Positions 1 to 11,344 are shown, counted from the stretch's first letter. The stretch: DNA of 64,000 nt from Hymenobacter gelipurpurascens (GCF_900187375.1 NZ_FYEW01000001.1:1364001-1428000); one strand, 5' to 3'. The notes: a model not told the origin generated them from the letters alone. Numbers and translations: made by a program.

Positions 1-414
1 GAGCGGGCCGGTAGCTCCCACGTGATTCATCTGCATGGTAAGCTGATGGAATCGCGCAGCACCCGCCATGAGGAGCTGGTGTACCCGATGACTTCCGATG
101 TAATTCAGCTTGGTGATGTCTGTGAAAAAGGCCATCAGTTGCGGCCTAATATTGTATGGTTTGGGGAGCAGGTGCCGCTTATGGAGCAGGCCATGCAGGA
201 AGCTGCCACCGCCGATGTATTTCTGGTGGTCGGGACTTCGCTGCAGGTATACCCCGCTGCCAGCTTGCTACACTATACCCGCCCCGATTGCCCGATATAT
301 ATAATCGACCCCAATCAGCCGCCGGTTTCGGCAGGGCCAAACGTGCATTTTGTACGGGAGCCCGCCACTACCGGCGTTCCGCGTGTGGCGCAGGAATTAC
401 TATCAGGCAACTAA
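1..414 (+). CDS. SIR2-family NAD-dependent protein deacylase (sirtuin), 3' part
   Basis: This is the C-terminal part of a sirtuin, which removes acyl groups from lysines using NAD+. The reading frame is already open at base 1, where the codons read ERAGSSHVIHLHG, a segment typical of sirtuins just before the zinc-binding part. Later motifs fit: LRPNIVWFGEQVP, then VVGTSLQVYPAASL and IDPNQPP of the Rossmann fold that binds NAD. The zinc cysteines seem reduced, with only one Cys (in DVCEKGH) visible, so this may be a zinc-less subtype like CobB relatives in Bacteroidota. The 5' end lies outside the window. It ends 16 bases before the next gene on the same strand. Confidence 0.9.
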   Translation, partial: ERAGSSHVIHLHGKLMESRSTRHEELVYPMTSDVIQLGDVCEKGHQLRPNIVWFGEQVPLMEQAMQEAATADVFLVVGTSLQVYPAASLLHYTRPDCPIYIIDPNQPPVSAGPNVHFVREPATTGVPRVAQELLSGN

Positions 415-430
415 AACTAGCATTGGCCCT

Positions 431-1024
431 ATGGCTTCTATTTTCGGGCACACACTGTTGGGTGCCACTCTAGGGAAACTGCTGCTTCCCGACAAACGCT
501 ATTGGCAGTGGTGGCTGGCGGCCGCAGCCTGTGCATTTCTGCCCGATATTGACGTAATCGGTTTTAAGTTTCAGGTGGCCTACGGCAGTTTGTGGGGCCA
601 CCGCGGCCTTACGCATTCCTTGCTGGCGGCCGCGGCGCTAGCGTCGGCTCTTACTGGCCTACAGCAGCTTCGGGCCAATCCTGGGAGGGCAGTTCCGAGT
701 GGGCGACTATGGCTCCTGTTGTTTCTGGCTACTGCCTCGCATGGCTTGCTCGATGGCATGACAACAGGTGGACTGGGAGTTGCTTTCTTCAGCCCATTTG
801 ATGCGGAGCGCTATTTCCTGAGCCTGCGGCCCATTGCGGTATCCCCTATTGAAGTGAAGAAGTTTGTAGGCGAATGGGCTACTCGGGTGCTGCTCACTGA
901 GGTGCTTTGGGTGGCCCTGCCCTGTGTCGTTGTGCTACTACTGCAACGTCTGCTCCGTAGGCCACTTGCCTCATCAGAGGCAGACCCAAATAGAAGAAGT
1001 ACAAGCGCAACTGGCATAAATTAA
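431..1024 (+). CDS. Metal-dependent membrane hydrolase, YdjM/DUF457-like
   Basis: A 197-aa integral membrane protein of the YdjM (LexA-regulated membrane-bound hydrolase) family. The start is set at the ATG giving MASIFGHTLLG, the usual family N-terminus; the frame is open further upstream, but that would overlap the sirtuin gene. Seen in the protein: conserved HRGLTHS near residue 55, SHGLLDGMTTGG near residue 105, then FFSPFDAERYFL. The His/Asp residues are the presumed metal ligands, and several hydrophobic segments suggest four or five membrane helices. The true substrate of this family is not established. The gene sits directly behind the sirtuin gene and may be co-transcribed. Confidence 0.85.
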   Translation: MASIFGHTLLGATLGKLLLPDKRYWQWWLAAAACAFLPDIDVIGFKFQVAYGSLWGHRGLTHSLLAAAALASALTGLQQLRANPGRAVPSGRLWLLLFLATASHGLLDGMTTGGLGVAFFSPFDAERYFLSLRPIAVSPIEVKKFVGEWATRVLLTEVLWVALPCVVVLLLQRLLRRPLASSEADPNRRSTSATGIN

Positions 1025-1083
1025 AACAGAATTAAATCGTTGCGACTTAATCTCCGTAGAACAGGCTCCACTATGACTTCTTT

Positions 1084-4000
1084 ATGCCTCTACGTTACAC
1101 TGGTGCATTTCTGGCAGGCCTAGGTCTGGCAGTCACTTTTCCCGCTTTTTCGCAGTCGGTCACGCCCGCGCATACTGTATTCCTACTCGGCAATACGGCC
1201 ACGGCAGAATTGCCCGCGAGCCACCTGCAGGCCCTGCGCCGCACGCTGGAGCAGCAGCGCGGTACATTTACGTTAGTGCATCTGGGTGATATTGTGGGCA
1301 ACGAGGGCCTGGGAAGCAAGCGCGACTCTAGCCAAGCCGGCCAAACCGCCCGCGCCGATGCCCTGATTGCACTGGTCCAGGGCCTACCCAATGGCAAGCT
1401 GTACTTTGTACCTGGTGATAAGGACTGGGCTAATTCCGGCCCCGATGGCCTGAAGCGTGTACGCCGCCTCGAGAAATACATCGAAGACAAGCTCCCCGAT
1501 CAGAATGCCTTCGCTCCTACCGGAGGCTGTCCTGGCCCAGAGGTGATAGATGTAGCGCCCCAGGTGCGCCTCGTGGCCATCAACTCGCCCTGGTGGACGC
1601 ACCCGTATGAGAAAACGGAAGCGCCCAACACGGACTGCAAAACCATGACGAAGGAGGAATTCCGGGAGCAGCTGCAGGATGTGCTGGACGATACTAAAGG
1701 GCGTAACGTGCTGCTCGTAGGCCACCAGCCCGTGCTTAGCAATGGCGTATACGGTGGCAGCATGCCCCTAAGCCGCCACTTGCTGCCACCAGTGGCGGGC
1801 ACTATTTATGCGGCCTACCGCCAAAACGTAGGCACGCCGCGCGATATGGCAAACCCGGCCTATCAGGAATTCCAGAAGGAAATGCTGAACACGCTGCGCG
1901 AAAACCCCGGCGCGGTGTACGCCGCCGCCCACGATTTCAGCCTGCAGCTGACCCGCAATGATGACAGCTACCACATAGTTTCAGGCTCCTTCGCCCAGAA
2001 GCAACACGTAGGTCACAACCGCAACTCCCAATTCAATGAGTCCCAGGAAGGATTCTCGCGGCTCGATTACTACGCCGATGGCAAGGTAACTTCCGCTTTT
2101 TACACCTTTGAGGGCAACGGTTCTACCGCCAAAGAGGCCTACACGGCTACCTTGTTTCAATCGGCTTGCCAGGAGCCGCGCCTGCCCAATATTCCGGTCA
2201 ACAGCTTTATCCCGGAATGCCCCACGGCCCCTAAAGGCGTGGCAGAAATGAAGACTGATGCTGCCTTTCAGCCCACCCAACAGCTGGCTGCTGGCCCTCA
2301 GTATGTCGGCACTGGCTCATCCAGGTTTTGGCTCGGCGACTTGTACCGCACTTCCTGGACGCAGCCCGTGCAAGTCCAGACCTTAAACCTAGCGACCGAA
2401 AAAGGTGGCCTACGGCCCTTCGGACGCGGGGGTGGACGCCAGACTACCTCGCTCAAGCTCATTGCCGCCGACTCCTCGGAGTACGTATTCCGCTCCGTAG
2501 ATAAGGACGTGACGCGCATTCTGCCCCCAGAGCTGCGCAACTCCTTTGCCGCCGACGTGCTGCGCGGCATTACGCCCACGGCGCACCCCTATTCGGGTCT
2601 GGTTATTACTTCTCTGCTAGATAAGACGGATATTCTGCATGCGCGCCCCCGGCTGTTCGTGCTACCCGACAACAACCAGCTAGGCCCCTACCGCCAGGAA
2701 TACGCCGGTTTGTTGGGCACGCTGGAAGACCGCCCCGTCGATCCGAAGCCCAACTTGCCGGGCTACGGCGGCGCCGATAACATCCGGCGTTCCTTCAGCT
2801 TTTTCCGGCAGCTGTATAAAGACAACGATAACCGCATTGATGCCGTGGCTCTGGGCCGCGCACGGGCATTTGATATGCTGGTGGCCGACTTCGGCAAGCA
2901 CGAAGATAACTGGAAATGGGCGGGCTACGAAGACGGCAAAAAGACCGTGTACAAGCCCATTCCGCGCGACCGGGACCAGTCGTTTACGCTCTGGAATGGC
3001 AAGCTGACCTACCTGGCCAACCGGGAGTGGGCCGTGCCGAGCATCGAGGACTTCCAGTCGGAGTTTCATGATATGAAAAGCCTTAACTGGCCCGCCCGCC
3101 ACCTGGATAGATTCCTGCTACAGTCTCTGAACCGGGAGCAATGGCAGGAAATCGGGCGCTACCTGCAGGCCCAGATCACGCCGGCGGCCATTGACGAAGC
3201 CACGGCCCAGCTCCCACCCGAGATGATGCCGCTCTCCGGCAATGACCTGAACCGCAAGCTGAAAGCTCGCATTCAGGAACTGCCCAAAGCCCTCGACGAG
3301 TATTACCACCTGTTGGCTAAGCGCGTTGATGTAGTAGGCTCCAATAAGGCCGAAGTCTTTCAGGTAGACCGCCAACCCGATGGCAACGTGCGGGTACGCA
3401 TGTTTGATAAAGCCAAGGAAGGCAACGGCCCCAACGGCGAACCGCTGTTTGACCGCACCTTCCTGCCCAGTGAGACCAAAGAAGTAAGCCTCTATGGCCT
3501 AGATGGCAAGGATACGTTCACAGTAACGGGCGCCGCAAGTAACAGCGTGCTGGTGCGCATCATTGGTGGCGAGGGGAAAGACCAGATTGCCGACGACTCA
3601 CGCGTAAGTGGCCTACGGGCGCTTACGAAGGTGTACGACGTGCCCGATACGGAACTGAAAGCCGGCCCCGAAACCGACAACCACTTCTCCGCCCGCCCCA
3701 CCATCAACCGCTACGACCGGGAGCAGTTTGAGTACAACAGCTACAAGCCTCGAGCTACCATCATCTACAACCAGAGCGACGGATTCGGGGCCGGAATTGG
3801 GGCCGATTTTGTGCAGCAGGGCTTCCGCAAGCCCGGTTTCAAATCGATGTACTCGTTTGATGTGCGGGGCTCCAGCAACGGCAACTTCCAGGTGGCGCTG
3901 GCCTCGCGCTACCGCTACGCGTTTGGCAAGTGGGACATTGGCGCCCGCACCGAGTACGGCAACTTTTTCCCGTTCTATAACTTCTTCGGCCTCGGCAACA

Positions 4001-4806
4001 ACACTACCAAGGACCAGAATCTTTACAACGACAACTTCTACAAAGCCCGTTACAAAGGCTTTACCCTGGGTGCCTTCACGGAGCGGGTGTTTTTGCAGCG
4101 TAGTGTATTTCGCATAGGCCCCACTTACGAGCAGTACACGTCTAACTACGCCAATAACAGCTATCTAGGCCAGTTGCTGCAGAATCCGGATCCGGCCACT
4201 GATGTTCCGAATGCCAGTTTTCAGCGCCTTATTGGCCTGAATGCACTGCTGGACCTGGACCTGCGCGACCGGCAGAACTTTGCCCGCCGCGGCGTACGAC
4301 TGCGGGTGCAGCACGATAGTTACCATCAGCTAAACCGTGGAAAAGGCAACTTTGGCTTGACCCAAGGCTATGCAGATTACTACGGTACAGCCCGTTTGGG
4401 TATTCCGGTAACGCTCGTGCTCAAGGCGGGCGGCGCCACAAACTACGGCAACGACGACGAAATTCCGTTCTACAAGTTCACCAGCTTAGGCCTACGCGAA
4501 AACCTACGGGGCTACTACCGCAACCGCTTTACCGGCGACGCCAGTCTGTACGTAAACACGGAACTGCGCTTGGCCCTGGGCCGGGTACGTACATCCTTCC
4601 TGCCGTTCTCCTACGGCGTCTTTGGCTTCTACGACAAGGGCCGCGTGTACTATAAAGGGTCGTCGCCCGATGGCTGGCACGATGGCTACGGCGCGGGTTT
4701 CTACATTGCCCCCGTTTCCGATCAGTTTGCCTTGTCGGTATCGTATCAGAAGTCGCCGGAAAATGGCCTTATACAGTTTGGACTAGGTTTCCGCATCGAT
4801 AATTGA
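1084..4806 (+). CDS. Secreted metallophosphoesterase fused to a BamA-like outer-membrane barrel
   Basis: A 1240-aa protein with a signal peptide (cleavage after about residue 24, AFSQ). Residues about 30-330 are calcineurin-like phosphoesterase: LGDIVGNEGLG, then PGDKDW in place of the usual GNHD, and GHQPVLSNG with a conserved His. A middle region of about 500 residues follows, with a segment around PIPRDRDQSFTLWNGK whose role is unclear. The last about 350 residues are rich in alternating aromatic residues and match the BamA/TamA surface-antigen barrel (QNFARRGVRLRVQHD, then FYDKGRVYYKG, ending in an aromatic strand FGLGFRIDN). The protein is inferred to be an outer-membrane barrel carrying a hydrolase domain in the periplasm or at the surface. 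Similar fusions occur in Bacteroidota; the substrate is unknown. Confidence 0.8.
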   Translation: MPLRYTGAFLAGLGLAVTFPAFSQSVTPAHTVFLLGNTATAELPASHLQALRRTLEQQRGTFTLVHLGDIVGNEGLGSKRDSSQAGQTARADALIALVQGLPNGKLYFVPGDKDWANSGPDGLKRVRRLEKYIEDKLPDQNAFAPTGGCPGPEVIDVAPQVRLVAINSPWWTHPYEKTEAPNTDCKTMTKEEFREQLQDVLDDTKGRNVLLVGHQPVLSNGVYGGSMPLSRHLLPPVAGTIYAAYRQNVGTPRDMANPAYQEFQKEMLNTLRENPGAVYAAAHDFSLQLTRNDDSYHIVSGSFAQKQHVGHNRNSQFNESQEGFSRLDYYADGKVTSAFYTFEGNGSTAKEAYTATLFQSACQEPRLPNIPVNSFIPECPTAPKGVAEMKTDAAFQPTQQLAAGPQYVGTGSSRFWLGDLYRTSWTQPVQVQTLNLATEKGGLRPFGRGGGRQTTSLKLIAADSSEYVFRSVDKDVTRILPPELRNSFAADVLRGITPTAHPYSGLVITSLLDKTDILHARPRLFVLPDNNQLGPYRQEYAGLLGTLEDRPVDPKPNLPGYGGADNIRRSFSFFRQLYKDNDNRIDAVALGRARAFDMLVADFGKHEDNWKWAGYEDGKKTVYKPIPRDRDQSFTLWNGKLTYLANREWAVPSIEDFQSEFHDMKSLNWPARHLDRFLLQSLNREQWQEIGRYLQAQITPAAIDEATAQLPPEMMPLSGNDLNRKLKARIQELPKALDEYYHLLAKRVDVVGSNKAEVFQVDRQPDGNVRVRMFDKAKEGNGPNGEPLFDRTFLPSETKEVSLYGLDGKDTFTVTGAASNSVLVRIIGGEGKDQIADDSRVSGLRALTKVYDVPDTELKAGPETDNHFSARPTINRYDREQFEYNSYKPRATIIYNQSDGFGAGIGADFVQQGFRKPGFKSMYSFDVRGSSNGNFQVALASRYRYAFGKWDIGARTEYGNFFPFYNFFGLGNNTTKDQNLYNDNFYKARYKGFTLGAFTERVFLQRSVFRIGPTYEQYTSNYANNSYLGQLLQNPDPATDVPNASFQRLIGLNALLDLDLRDRQNFARRGVRLRVQHDSYHQLNRGKGNFGLTQGYADYYGTARLGIPVTLVLKAGGATNYGNDDEIPFYKFTSLGLRENLRGYYRNRFTGDASLYVNTELRLALGRVRTSFLPFSYGVFGFYDKGRVYYKGSSPDGWHDGYGAGFYIAPVSDQFALSVSYQKSPENGLIQFGLGFRIDN

Positions 4807-4825
4807 ATGGCATCCTGATGCTTAG

Positions 4826-4855
4826 CACGCCTTGTTCCTTCGGGGGCAAGGCGTG
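4826..4855 (+). terminator. Hairpin after the phosphoesterase/barrel gene
   Basis: A 9-bp stem CACGCCTTG/CAAGGCGTG with a 12-base loop lies 20 bases after the stop codon. Only a weak T tract follows, so its strength as an intrinsic terminator is uncertain. Confidence 0.4.
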
Positions 4856-4904
4856 TTGTGTAGTAGCACTGGCCTAGGCCACTTCCATACCCACCCGGAA
4901 CGGC

Positions 4905-4912
4905 TATATTTG
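4905..4912 (+). promoter_or_regulatory. Bacteroidota -7 element TATATTTG upstream of ppx
   Basis: TATATTTG fits the TAnnTTTG consensus of the primary sigma factor in Bacteroidota. It lies 30 bases before the ATG at 4943 and supports that start over an in-frame upstream one. No clear TTG -33 element is seen. Confidence 0.5.
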
Positions 4913-4942
4913 GCCAATCAACTTCCACTTCCTGTTCTGCCG

Positions 4943-5938
4943 ATGGACTATCCTCTCCTGAAATTAGCCGCCATTGATATAGGATCGAACGCGGTGCGTT
5001 GCCAGATTTCGGCAGTGCTGCACTACGGCGATAAGTACCGTCTGAAGCGCGTAGAGTATGTCCGCTACCCCTTGCGGCTTGGCGAAGACGTATTTGCGAC
5101 CGGCGAGATTTCGGAGAAAAAACAGGAGAAGTTCATCAAGTTTCTGCACGCCTTGCGGCTCCTGATGGAGGTGCATGATGTAGCACCCAACCATTACCTC
5201 ATCTGCGCCACTTCCGCTATGCGCACGGCCCTCAATGGCCAGGAAGTGGCGGCCCGCATTCAGCAAGAACTTGGCATGACGGTGCAGGTGATTGATGGCC
5301 AAGCAGAAGCGGCCTACATCAACCGCGTAATTGAGCACTTACTCGAAGACAACAAGCACTACCTCCACATTGATGTGGGCGGCGGCAGTACCGAGTTCAA
5401 CATCTACTACAACCGCCGCAAAGTAGCCTCGCAGTCGTTTGAGGTAGGCTCCATCCGGCGCATGCAGCAGGCCGAATCTGGCCTAGCGGGCACCGATGCC
5501 CAGAATGCTACGTGGCAGCACATGGAGGAGTGGGTAAAGGAAAACGGCCGCCGCTACCACGTTTCCCGCGCCATTGGTACGGGAGGCAACATCAACAAGC
5601 TCTACAGCATGGCTCAGCCATCGGTAGATAAGCCGGTTTCGCGCCGCCGCATCGGCACCATCCTCGACCACCTGATGAGCATGAGCATGGATGAGCGCGT
5701 GAACGTAGCCCTGCTGAACCCCGACCGCGCCGACGTCATCATTCCAGCTGGCCAGATTTACCTATCCGCCATGGAATGGGCCAACATCCACCAGATGATT
5801 GTACCCGATATCGGCTTGAAAGACGGGATGCTGCAAACCTTGTTTGAGGAGCATTTCGAGGAGTTTCGCTCCAAAGACGACCACAAGATAGGCTCCCCGA
5901 AAACCACTGTACAAAGCAGGCCTACGGAAATAGAATAA
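4943..5938 (+). CDS. ppx: Ppx/GppA-family exopolyphosphatase
   Basis: A 331-aa ASKHA-fold phosphatase that should remove terminal phosphate from polyphosphate or from pppGpp. Seen: phosphate-1 loop AAIDIGSNAVR at residues 8-18, ATSAMRTALNG, VIDGQAEAAYI, phosphate-2 loop HIDVGGGSTEFNIY, GTGGNINKLYSMA, and IIPAGQIYLSAM near the C-terminus. At about 330 residues it is the short two-domain form without the extra C-terminal domains of long E. coli Ppx. The start MDYPLLKLAAIDIGS is chosen because the fold begins at once and a promoter lies just upstream. It faces ppk1 tail to tail, so synthesis and degradation of polyphosphate sit side by side. Confidence 0.88.
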   Translation: MDYPLLKLAAIDIGSNAVRCQISAVLHYGDKYRLKRVEYVRYPLRLGEDVFATGEISEKKQEKFIKFLHALRLLMEVHDVAPNHYLICATSAMRTALNGQEVAARIQQELGMTVQVIDGQAEAAYINRVIEHLLEDNKHYLHIDVGGGSTEFNIYYNRRKVASQSFEVGSIRRMQQAESGLAGTDAQNATWQHMEEWVKENGRRYHVSRAIGTGGNINKLYSMAQPSVDKPVSRRRIGTILDHLMSMSMDERVNVALLNPDRADVIIPAGQIYLSAMEWANIHQMIVPDIGLKDGMLQTLFEEHFEEFRSKDDHKIGSPKTTVQSRPTEIE

Positions 5939-5944
5939 GCCACT

Positions 5945-6018
5945 AGGCCTGTCATGCATCAAAAGGAAGCCCCAGACTCTTGTAAGTCTGGGGCTTCCTT
6001 TTGATGCATGACAGGCCT
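5945..6018. terminator. Bidirectional terminator with a 34-bp perfect stem
   Basis: Bases 5945-5978 are the exact reverse complement of 5985-6018, with a 6-base loop CTTGTA. The stem begins 6 bases after the ppx stop and ends 4 bases before the ppk1 stop, so it should end both convergent transcripts. A-rich and T-rich parts inside the stem supply a T tract in either direction. Confidence 0.9.
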
Positions 6019-6022
6019 GATT

Positions 6023-8305
6023 TTACGCTATGGGCTGAAATTCCTCTCCGCCCAAATCTACCGGTACCGGTGGCTCCGGCTGCGAGTCAGCGGGGTCGGG
6101 GGCGTTGGGCCGGTCATCGGCCGGAATGGACTCCTGCCCATCTGCGGTGTTATGAATGGCCGAAACCTCTGCCCGACACAGGTATTCGTCGTACAAAGCC
6201 GTTTCAGCCACCATGCCAAAGTTGCGCTGGTAAAACTCCTTGTGCACGTTGAACACGGGCTCATCTTCGGCGGGCTGGCGACGGATGTAGGCACCGTCTT
6301 CCCGCATCAGGTAAGTATTCTGGTTATCCTTGAGATTGAAGTATAGAATGTTGATGGCCTCGCGCTTCAGCTGCGGGTTCACAATCAGAAACAGGGCCTC
6401 AATACGCCGATCAAAGGAGCGCACCATCAGGTCGGCAGAGCCTGCGTACACTTTAGGGTCGCCGGCTTGGTGGAAATAGAACATGCGGGAGTGCTCCAGA
6501 AAGTCGCCCACGATGCTGCGCACTTCAATGTTCTCGCTTAGACCTGGCCTACCGGGCCGCAGGCAGCAAATACCGCGCACAATGAATCGAATGGGCACTC
6601 CGGCTTTGGAAGCCCGGTAGAACTCATCCATCATCTCCCGGTCTTCAAGGGAGTTCATCTTCATCACGATGCCGCTGGGCAAGCCCTTTTTAGCATTGCG
6701 CACTTCCTCCCGAATCAGCGAAATAAGCTGCTGACGCATGTCCTTCGGTGCCGTAATCAGATATTCGTAATCGTCGGGCTGCGAGTGGCCCGTGATTACG
6801 TTGAAGAATTCCGACACATCGTGGCCGTACACATCGTTGGTTGTGAGCAGGCTCACGTCGGTGTAGATGCGGGAGGTTTGCTCGTTGTAGTTGCCGGAGC
6901 CGATGTGCACGTAGCGCGTCACCTTCTCCCCTTCCTTCCGGATGATCATGAGCATTTTGGTGTGCGTCTTGTACTTGCTCACCCCATAAATCACGAAGCA
7001 ACCGGCCTTCTCCAGCCGCGCACCTTCCCGGATATTACGCTCCTCATCAAAGCGCGCCTTCACCTCAAACAGCACCGATACGTGCTTGCCGTTCTCGGCG
7101 GCCTTCAGCAGTGCTGCCGTCACGCGCGAGTCGTCGGCAAGGCGATAGATGGTCTGTTTGATACCCAGTACATGCGGATCTTCCGCAGCCTGCTCCAGCA
7201 GCTCCACTACCGGCTCAATGCTGTTGTAGGGGTGGTGCAGCAGCACATCGTGCGTCTTCAGGTATTCGAAGAGGTTTTCTTCAGCTCCTTCGGGCAGGCT
7301 CAGGGGCGTAACCGTCGAAGGAATCTTGGCCGCTTTGCCACGGAAATTTGGGTGTTTCAGAATCTGCAACACCCCCTTCATATCAATGAGAGAGTTGATG
7401 ACGAACACGTTGCCGTTATCAATATTCCAGCGCTCCTTCAGCACGCCTGTAAGCGCATTAGAGGCATTCGGCTCCACTTCCAGGCGCACCACACGGCCCT
7501 TTTTGCGCGTCTTGAGGCCTAGCTGAATTTCCTTGATGAAGTCAACGTCGATATCATCGGATTCCTCCAGCGTGAAGTCGCCGTTGCGGGTAATGCGGAA
7601 CATATCGGCCGACACAATTTCCACGTTGCGGAAAAGTTTCGGCAGGTTGGCCCGCACGATTTCCTCAATAGGCACGAAGATGACTTTGTCTTTGCGCGTA
7701 AGCTCAAAGAACCGCGACAGGTTCTGGGGAATCTGCACAAACGTCAGGCGCTCTTGCCCTTTCTCGGCCTCCGCATCACCGCCCGCCGAGCGCGTCACGA
7801 CTCCGAAAATGAGCATGGAGTTCATCATCAGCGGGAAGCCATGGTACGAGTCGTAGACCATGGGCGTGAGCAGCGGGAAGATGGTGTTCTTGAAGTAGCC
7901 ATCGGCCTTCTTCAGCTCCAGCTCTGTCAGCTCCGACATCTTCAGCACGTTGAAGCCGTTCTTCTCGAACAGCGGCTTCAACTCGTTCAGATAGGTCATC
8001 GACTGGTCGTTGACGAACCGGTGCGCGAAATCCAGCAGCTTCCGGCGGAACGGCAGCTCCCGTAGGCCAGAGTAATCGACGCGTTCCTTGCCGTAATCTA
8101 GATAGTTATACAACGAGCCCACCCGAATCATGAAGAACTCATCGAGGTTCGAGGAGGTGATGGCCATAAACCGCAGCCGGTCAAACAACGACCGGCTCGG
8201 GTCTTTGGCTTGGTCCAGCACGCGGTAATTAAACCGCAACCAGCTCAGGTCGCGGCTGATGTACTTGCTTTTGCGAATGAGGTCTGCGGACTTGAAGAGT
8301 TTCAT
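6023..8305 (-). CDS. ppk1: Polyphosphate kinase 1
   Basis: A 760-aa enzyme that makes polyphosphate reversibly from ATP. The family N-terminus is clear (YISRDLSWLRFNYRVLDQA, then SSNLDEFFMIRVG). The catalytic half has HHPYNSIEPVVELLEQAAEDP, the autophosphorylated His in THTKML (His448), and HIGSGNYNEQTSRIYTD. The second conserved histidine lies in the C-terminal domain around HSRMFYFHQ. Length is somewhat above the usual about 690 aa because of an acidic, proline-rich tail of about 50 residues (ADSQPEPPVPVDLGG) that looks disordered. It is convergent with ppx. Confidence 0.95.
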   Translation of the reverse strand: MKLFKSADLIRKSKYISRDLSWLRFNYRVLDQAKDPSRSLFDRLRFMAITSSNLDEFFMIRVGSLYNYLDYGKERVDYSGLRELPFRRKLLDFAHRFVNDQSMTYLNELKPLFEKNGFNVLKMSELTELELKKADGYFKNTIFPLLTPMVYDSYHGFPLMMNSMLIFGVVTRSAGGDAEAEKGQERLTFVQIPQNLSRFFELTRKDKVIFVPIEEIVRANLPKLFRNVEIVSADMFRITRNGDFTLEESDDIDVDFIKEIQLGLKTRKKGRVVRLEVEPNASNALTGVLKERWNIDNGNVFVINSLIDMKGVLQILKHPNFRGKAAKIPSTVTPLSLPEGAEENLFEYLKTHDVLLHHPYNSIEPVVELLEQAAEDPHVLGIKQTIYRLADDSRVTAALLKAAENGKHVSVLFEVKARFDEERNIREGARLEKAGCFVIYGVSKYKTHTKMLMIIRKEGEKVTRYVHIGSGNYNEQTSRIYTDVSLLTTNDVYGHDVSEFFNVITGHSQPDDYEYLITAPKDMRQQLISLIREEVRNAKKGLPSGIVMKMNSLEDREMMDEFYRASKAGVPIRFIVRGICCLRPGRPGLSENIEVRSIVGDFLEHSRMFYFHQAGDPKVYAGSADLMVRSFDRRIEALFLIVNPQLKREAINILYFNLKDNQNTYLMREDGAYIRRQPAEDEPVFNVHKEFYQRNFGMVAETALYDEYLCRAEVSAIHNTADGQESIPADDRPNAPDPADSQPEPPVPVDLGGEEFQPIA

Positions 8306-8357
8306 ACGAGGAAGGAAAGGCCAGACAAAATACGAGCAAATGGCCTTGGTAGTAAAT

Positions 8358-8738
8358 CTAATCTAGAATAATAGCCGTGGCCTCCATCTCAACCAGTAGC
8401 CGAGGATCGATTAAGGCTTTCACTTCCAGCATAGTGGAGGCCGGACGGATGGCACTAAAAACCTCGCCATGCGCTCTGCCCACTGCTTCCCAGTCGTTGA
8501 TATCCGTCAGATAGATGCGCGTACGCACCACATGCTGGTAGCCGGCGCCGGCTTCCCGGAATGCTAGGCCTATCTTCTCCAGTATTCGCTTGGCTTGAGT
8601 ATACGCATCTAGGCCAGTTATAGTAGCGCCGTCCTGGGCGGTGGTGCCGGCTACTTCTACAACGTTGCCTACCCGCACCGCGCGGGAGTATCCCACAATC
8701 GTCTCCCAGGGTGCACCTGAAGAAATAAGTTGCCGCAT
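8358..8738 (-). CDS. RidA/YjgF-family protein, non-canonical active site
   Basis: A 126-aa protein of the RidA (YjgF/YER057c/UK114) superfamily, whose archetype hydrolyses reactive enamine/imine intermediates of PLP enzymes. The fold signature is clear: VGNVVEVAGTTAQDG, VVRTRIYLTDINDWEAVGRAHGEVF, RPASTMLEV and a terminal EMEATAII. The arginine essential in canonical RidA (within VEVARLP in E. coli) is replaced here by lysine (LEVKALID, Lys107), which places the protein in a Rid subfamily that probably lacks classical imine deaminase activity. It follows gyrB on the same strand, separated by a terminator. Confidence 0.85.
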   Translation of the reverse strand: MRQLISSGAPWETIVGYSRAVRVGNVVEVAGTTAQDGATITGLDAYTQAKRILEKIGLAFREAGAGYQHVVRTRIYLTDINDWEAVGRAHGEVFSAIRPASTMLEVKALIDPRLLVEMEATAIILD

Positions 8739-8761
8739 GTGGCCTAGAGATTATAAAATAA

Positions 8762-8789
8762 AAAAGGCCCGCTTTGCAGCGGGCCTTTT
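8762..8789 (-). terminator. Intrinsic terminator of gyrB
   Basis: A 12-bp perfect stem AAAAGGCCCGCT/AGCGGGCCTTTT with a 4-base loop lies directly after the gyrB stop. On the minus strand the hairpin is followed by a run of T. Confidence 0.85.
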
Positions 8790-8794
8790 CGTGC

Positions 8795-11171
<2,377 letters not shown>

Positions 11172-11207
11172 AACAAAAAAGCCACCCAGCAAATATGCTA
11201 AGTGGCT
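11172..11207 (-). terminator. Terminator of the tRNA operon
   Basis: The stem AGCCAC/GTGGCT with an inner AGCA/TGCT pairing is followed on the minus strand by six T residues. It lies just after tRNA-Arg and ends the Ser-Pro-Arg transcript. Confidence 0.75.
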
Positions 11208-11218
11208 AATTAACAGAG

Positions 11219-11292
11219 TGGCCCCGATGTGATTCGAACACATGACCGGCTGCTTAGAAGGCAGCTGCTCTATCCAGCTGAGCTACGGGGTC
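11219..11292 (-). tRNA. tRNA-Arg (anticodon TCT)
   Basis: A 74-base cloverleaf on the minus strand. The anticodon stem GCTGC/GCAGC encloses CTTCTAA, giving anticodon TCT for AGA/AGG codons. The T arm GTGTTCGAATCAC and D arm GCTCAGCTGGATAGAGC are canonical. The acceptor stem GACCCCG/CGGGGCC has an A2:C71 mismatch. CCA is not encoded. Confidence 0.93.
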
Positions 11293-11344
11293 AAAAACAA
11301 AATAGCCGCCCGCCCCATTGGTGGGCGGGCGGCTATCAAGTACG

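Noticed and set aside
6785..7522. 245-codon plus-strand frame inside ppk1
   Set aside because: Antisense to a fully conserved ppk1; a by-product of GC-rich codon use.
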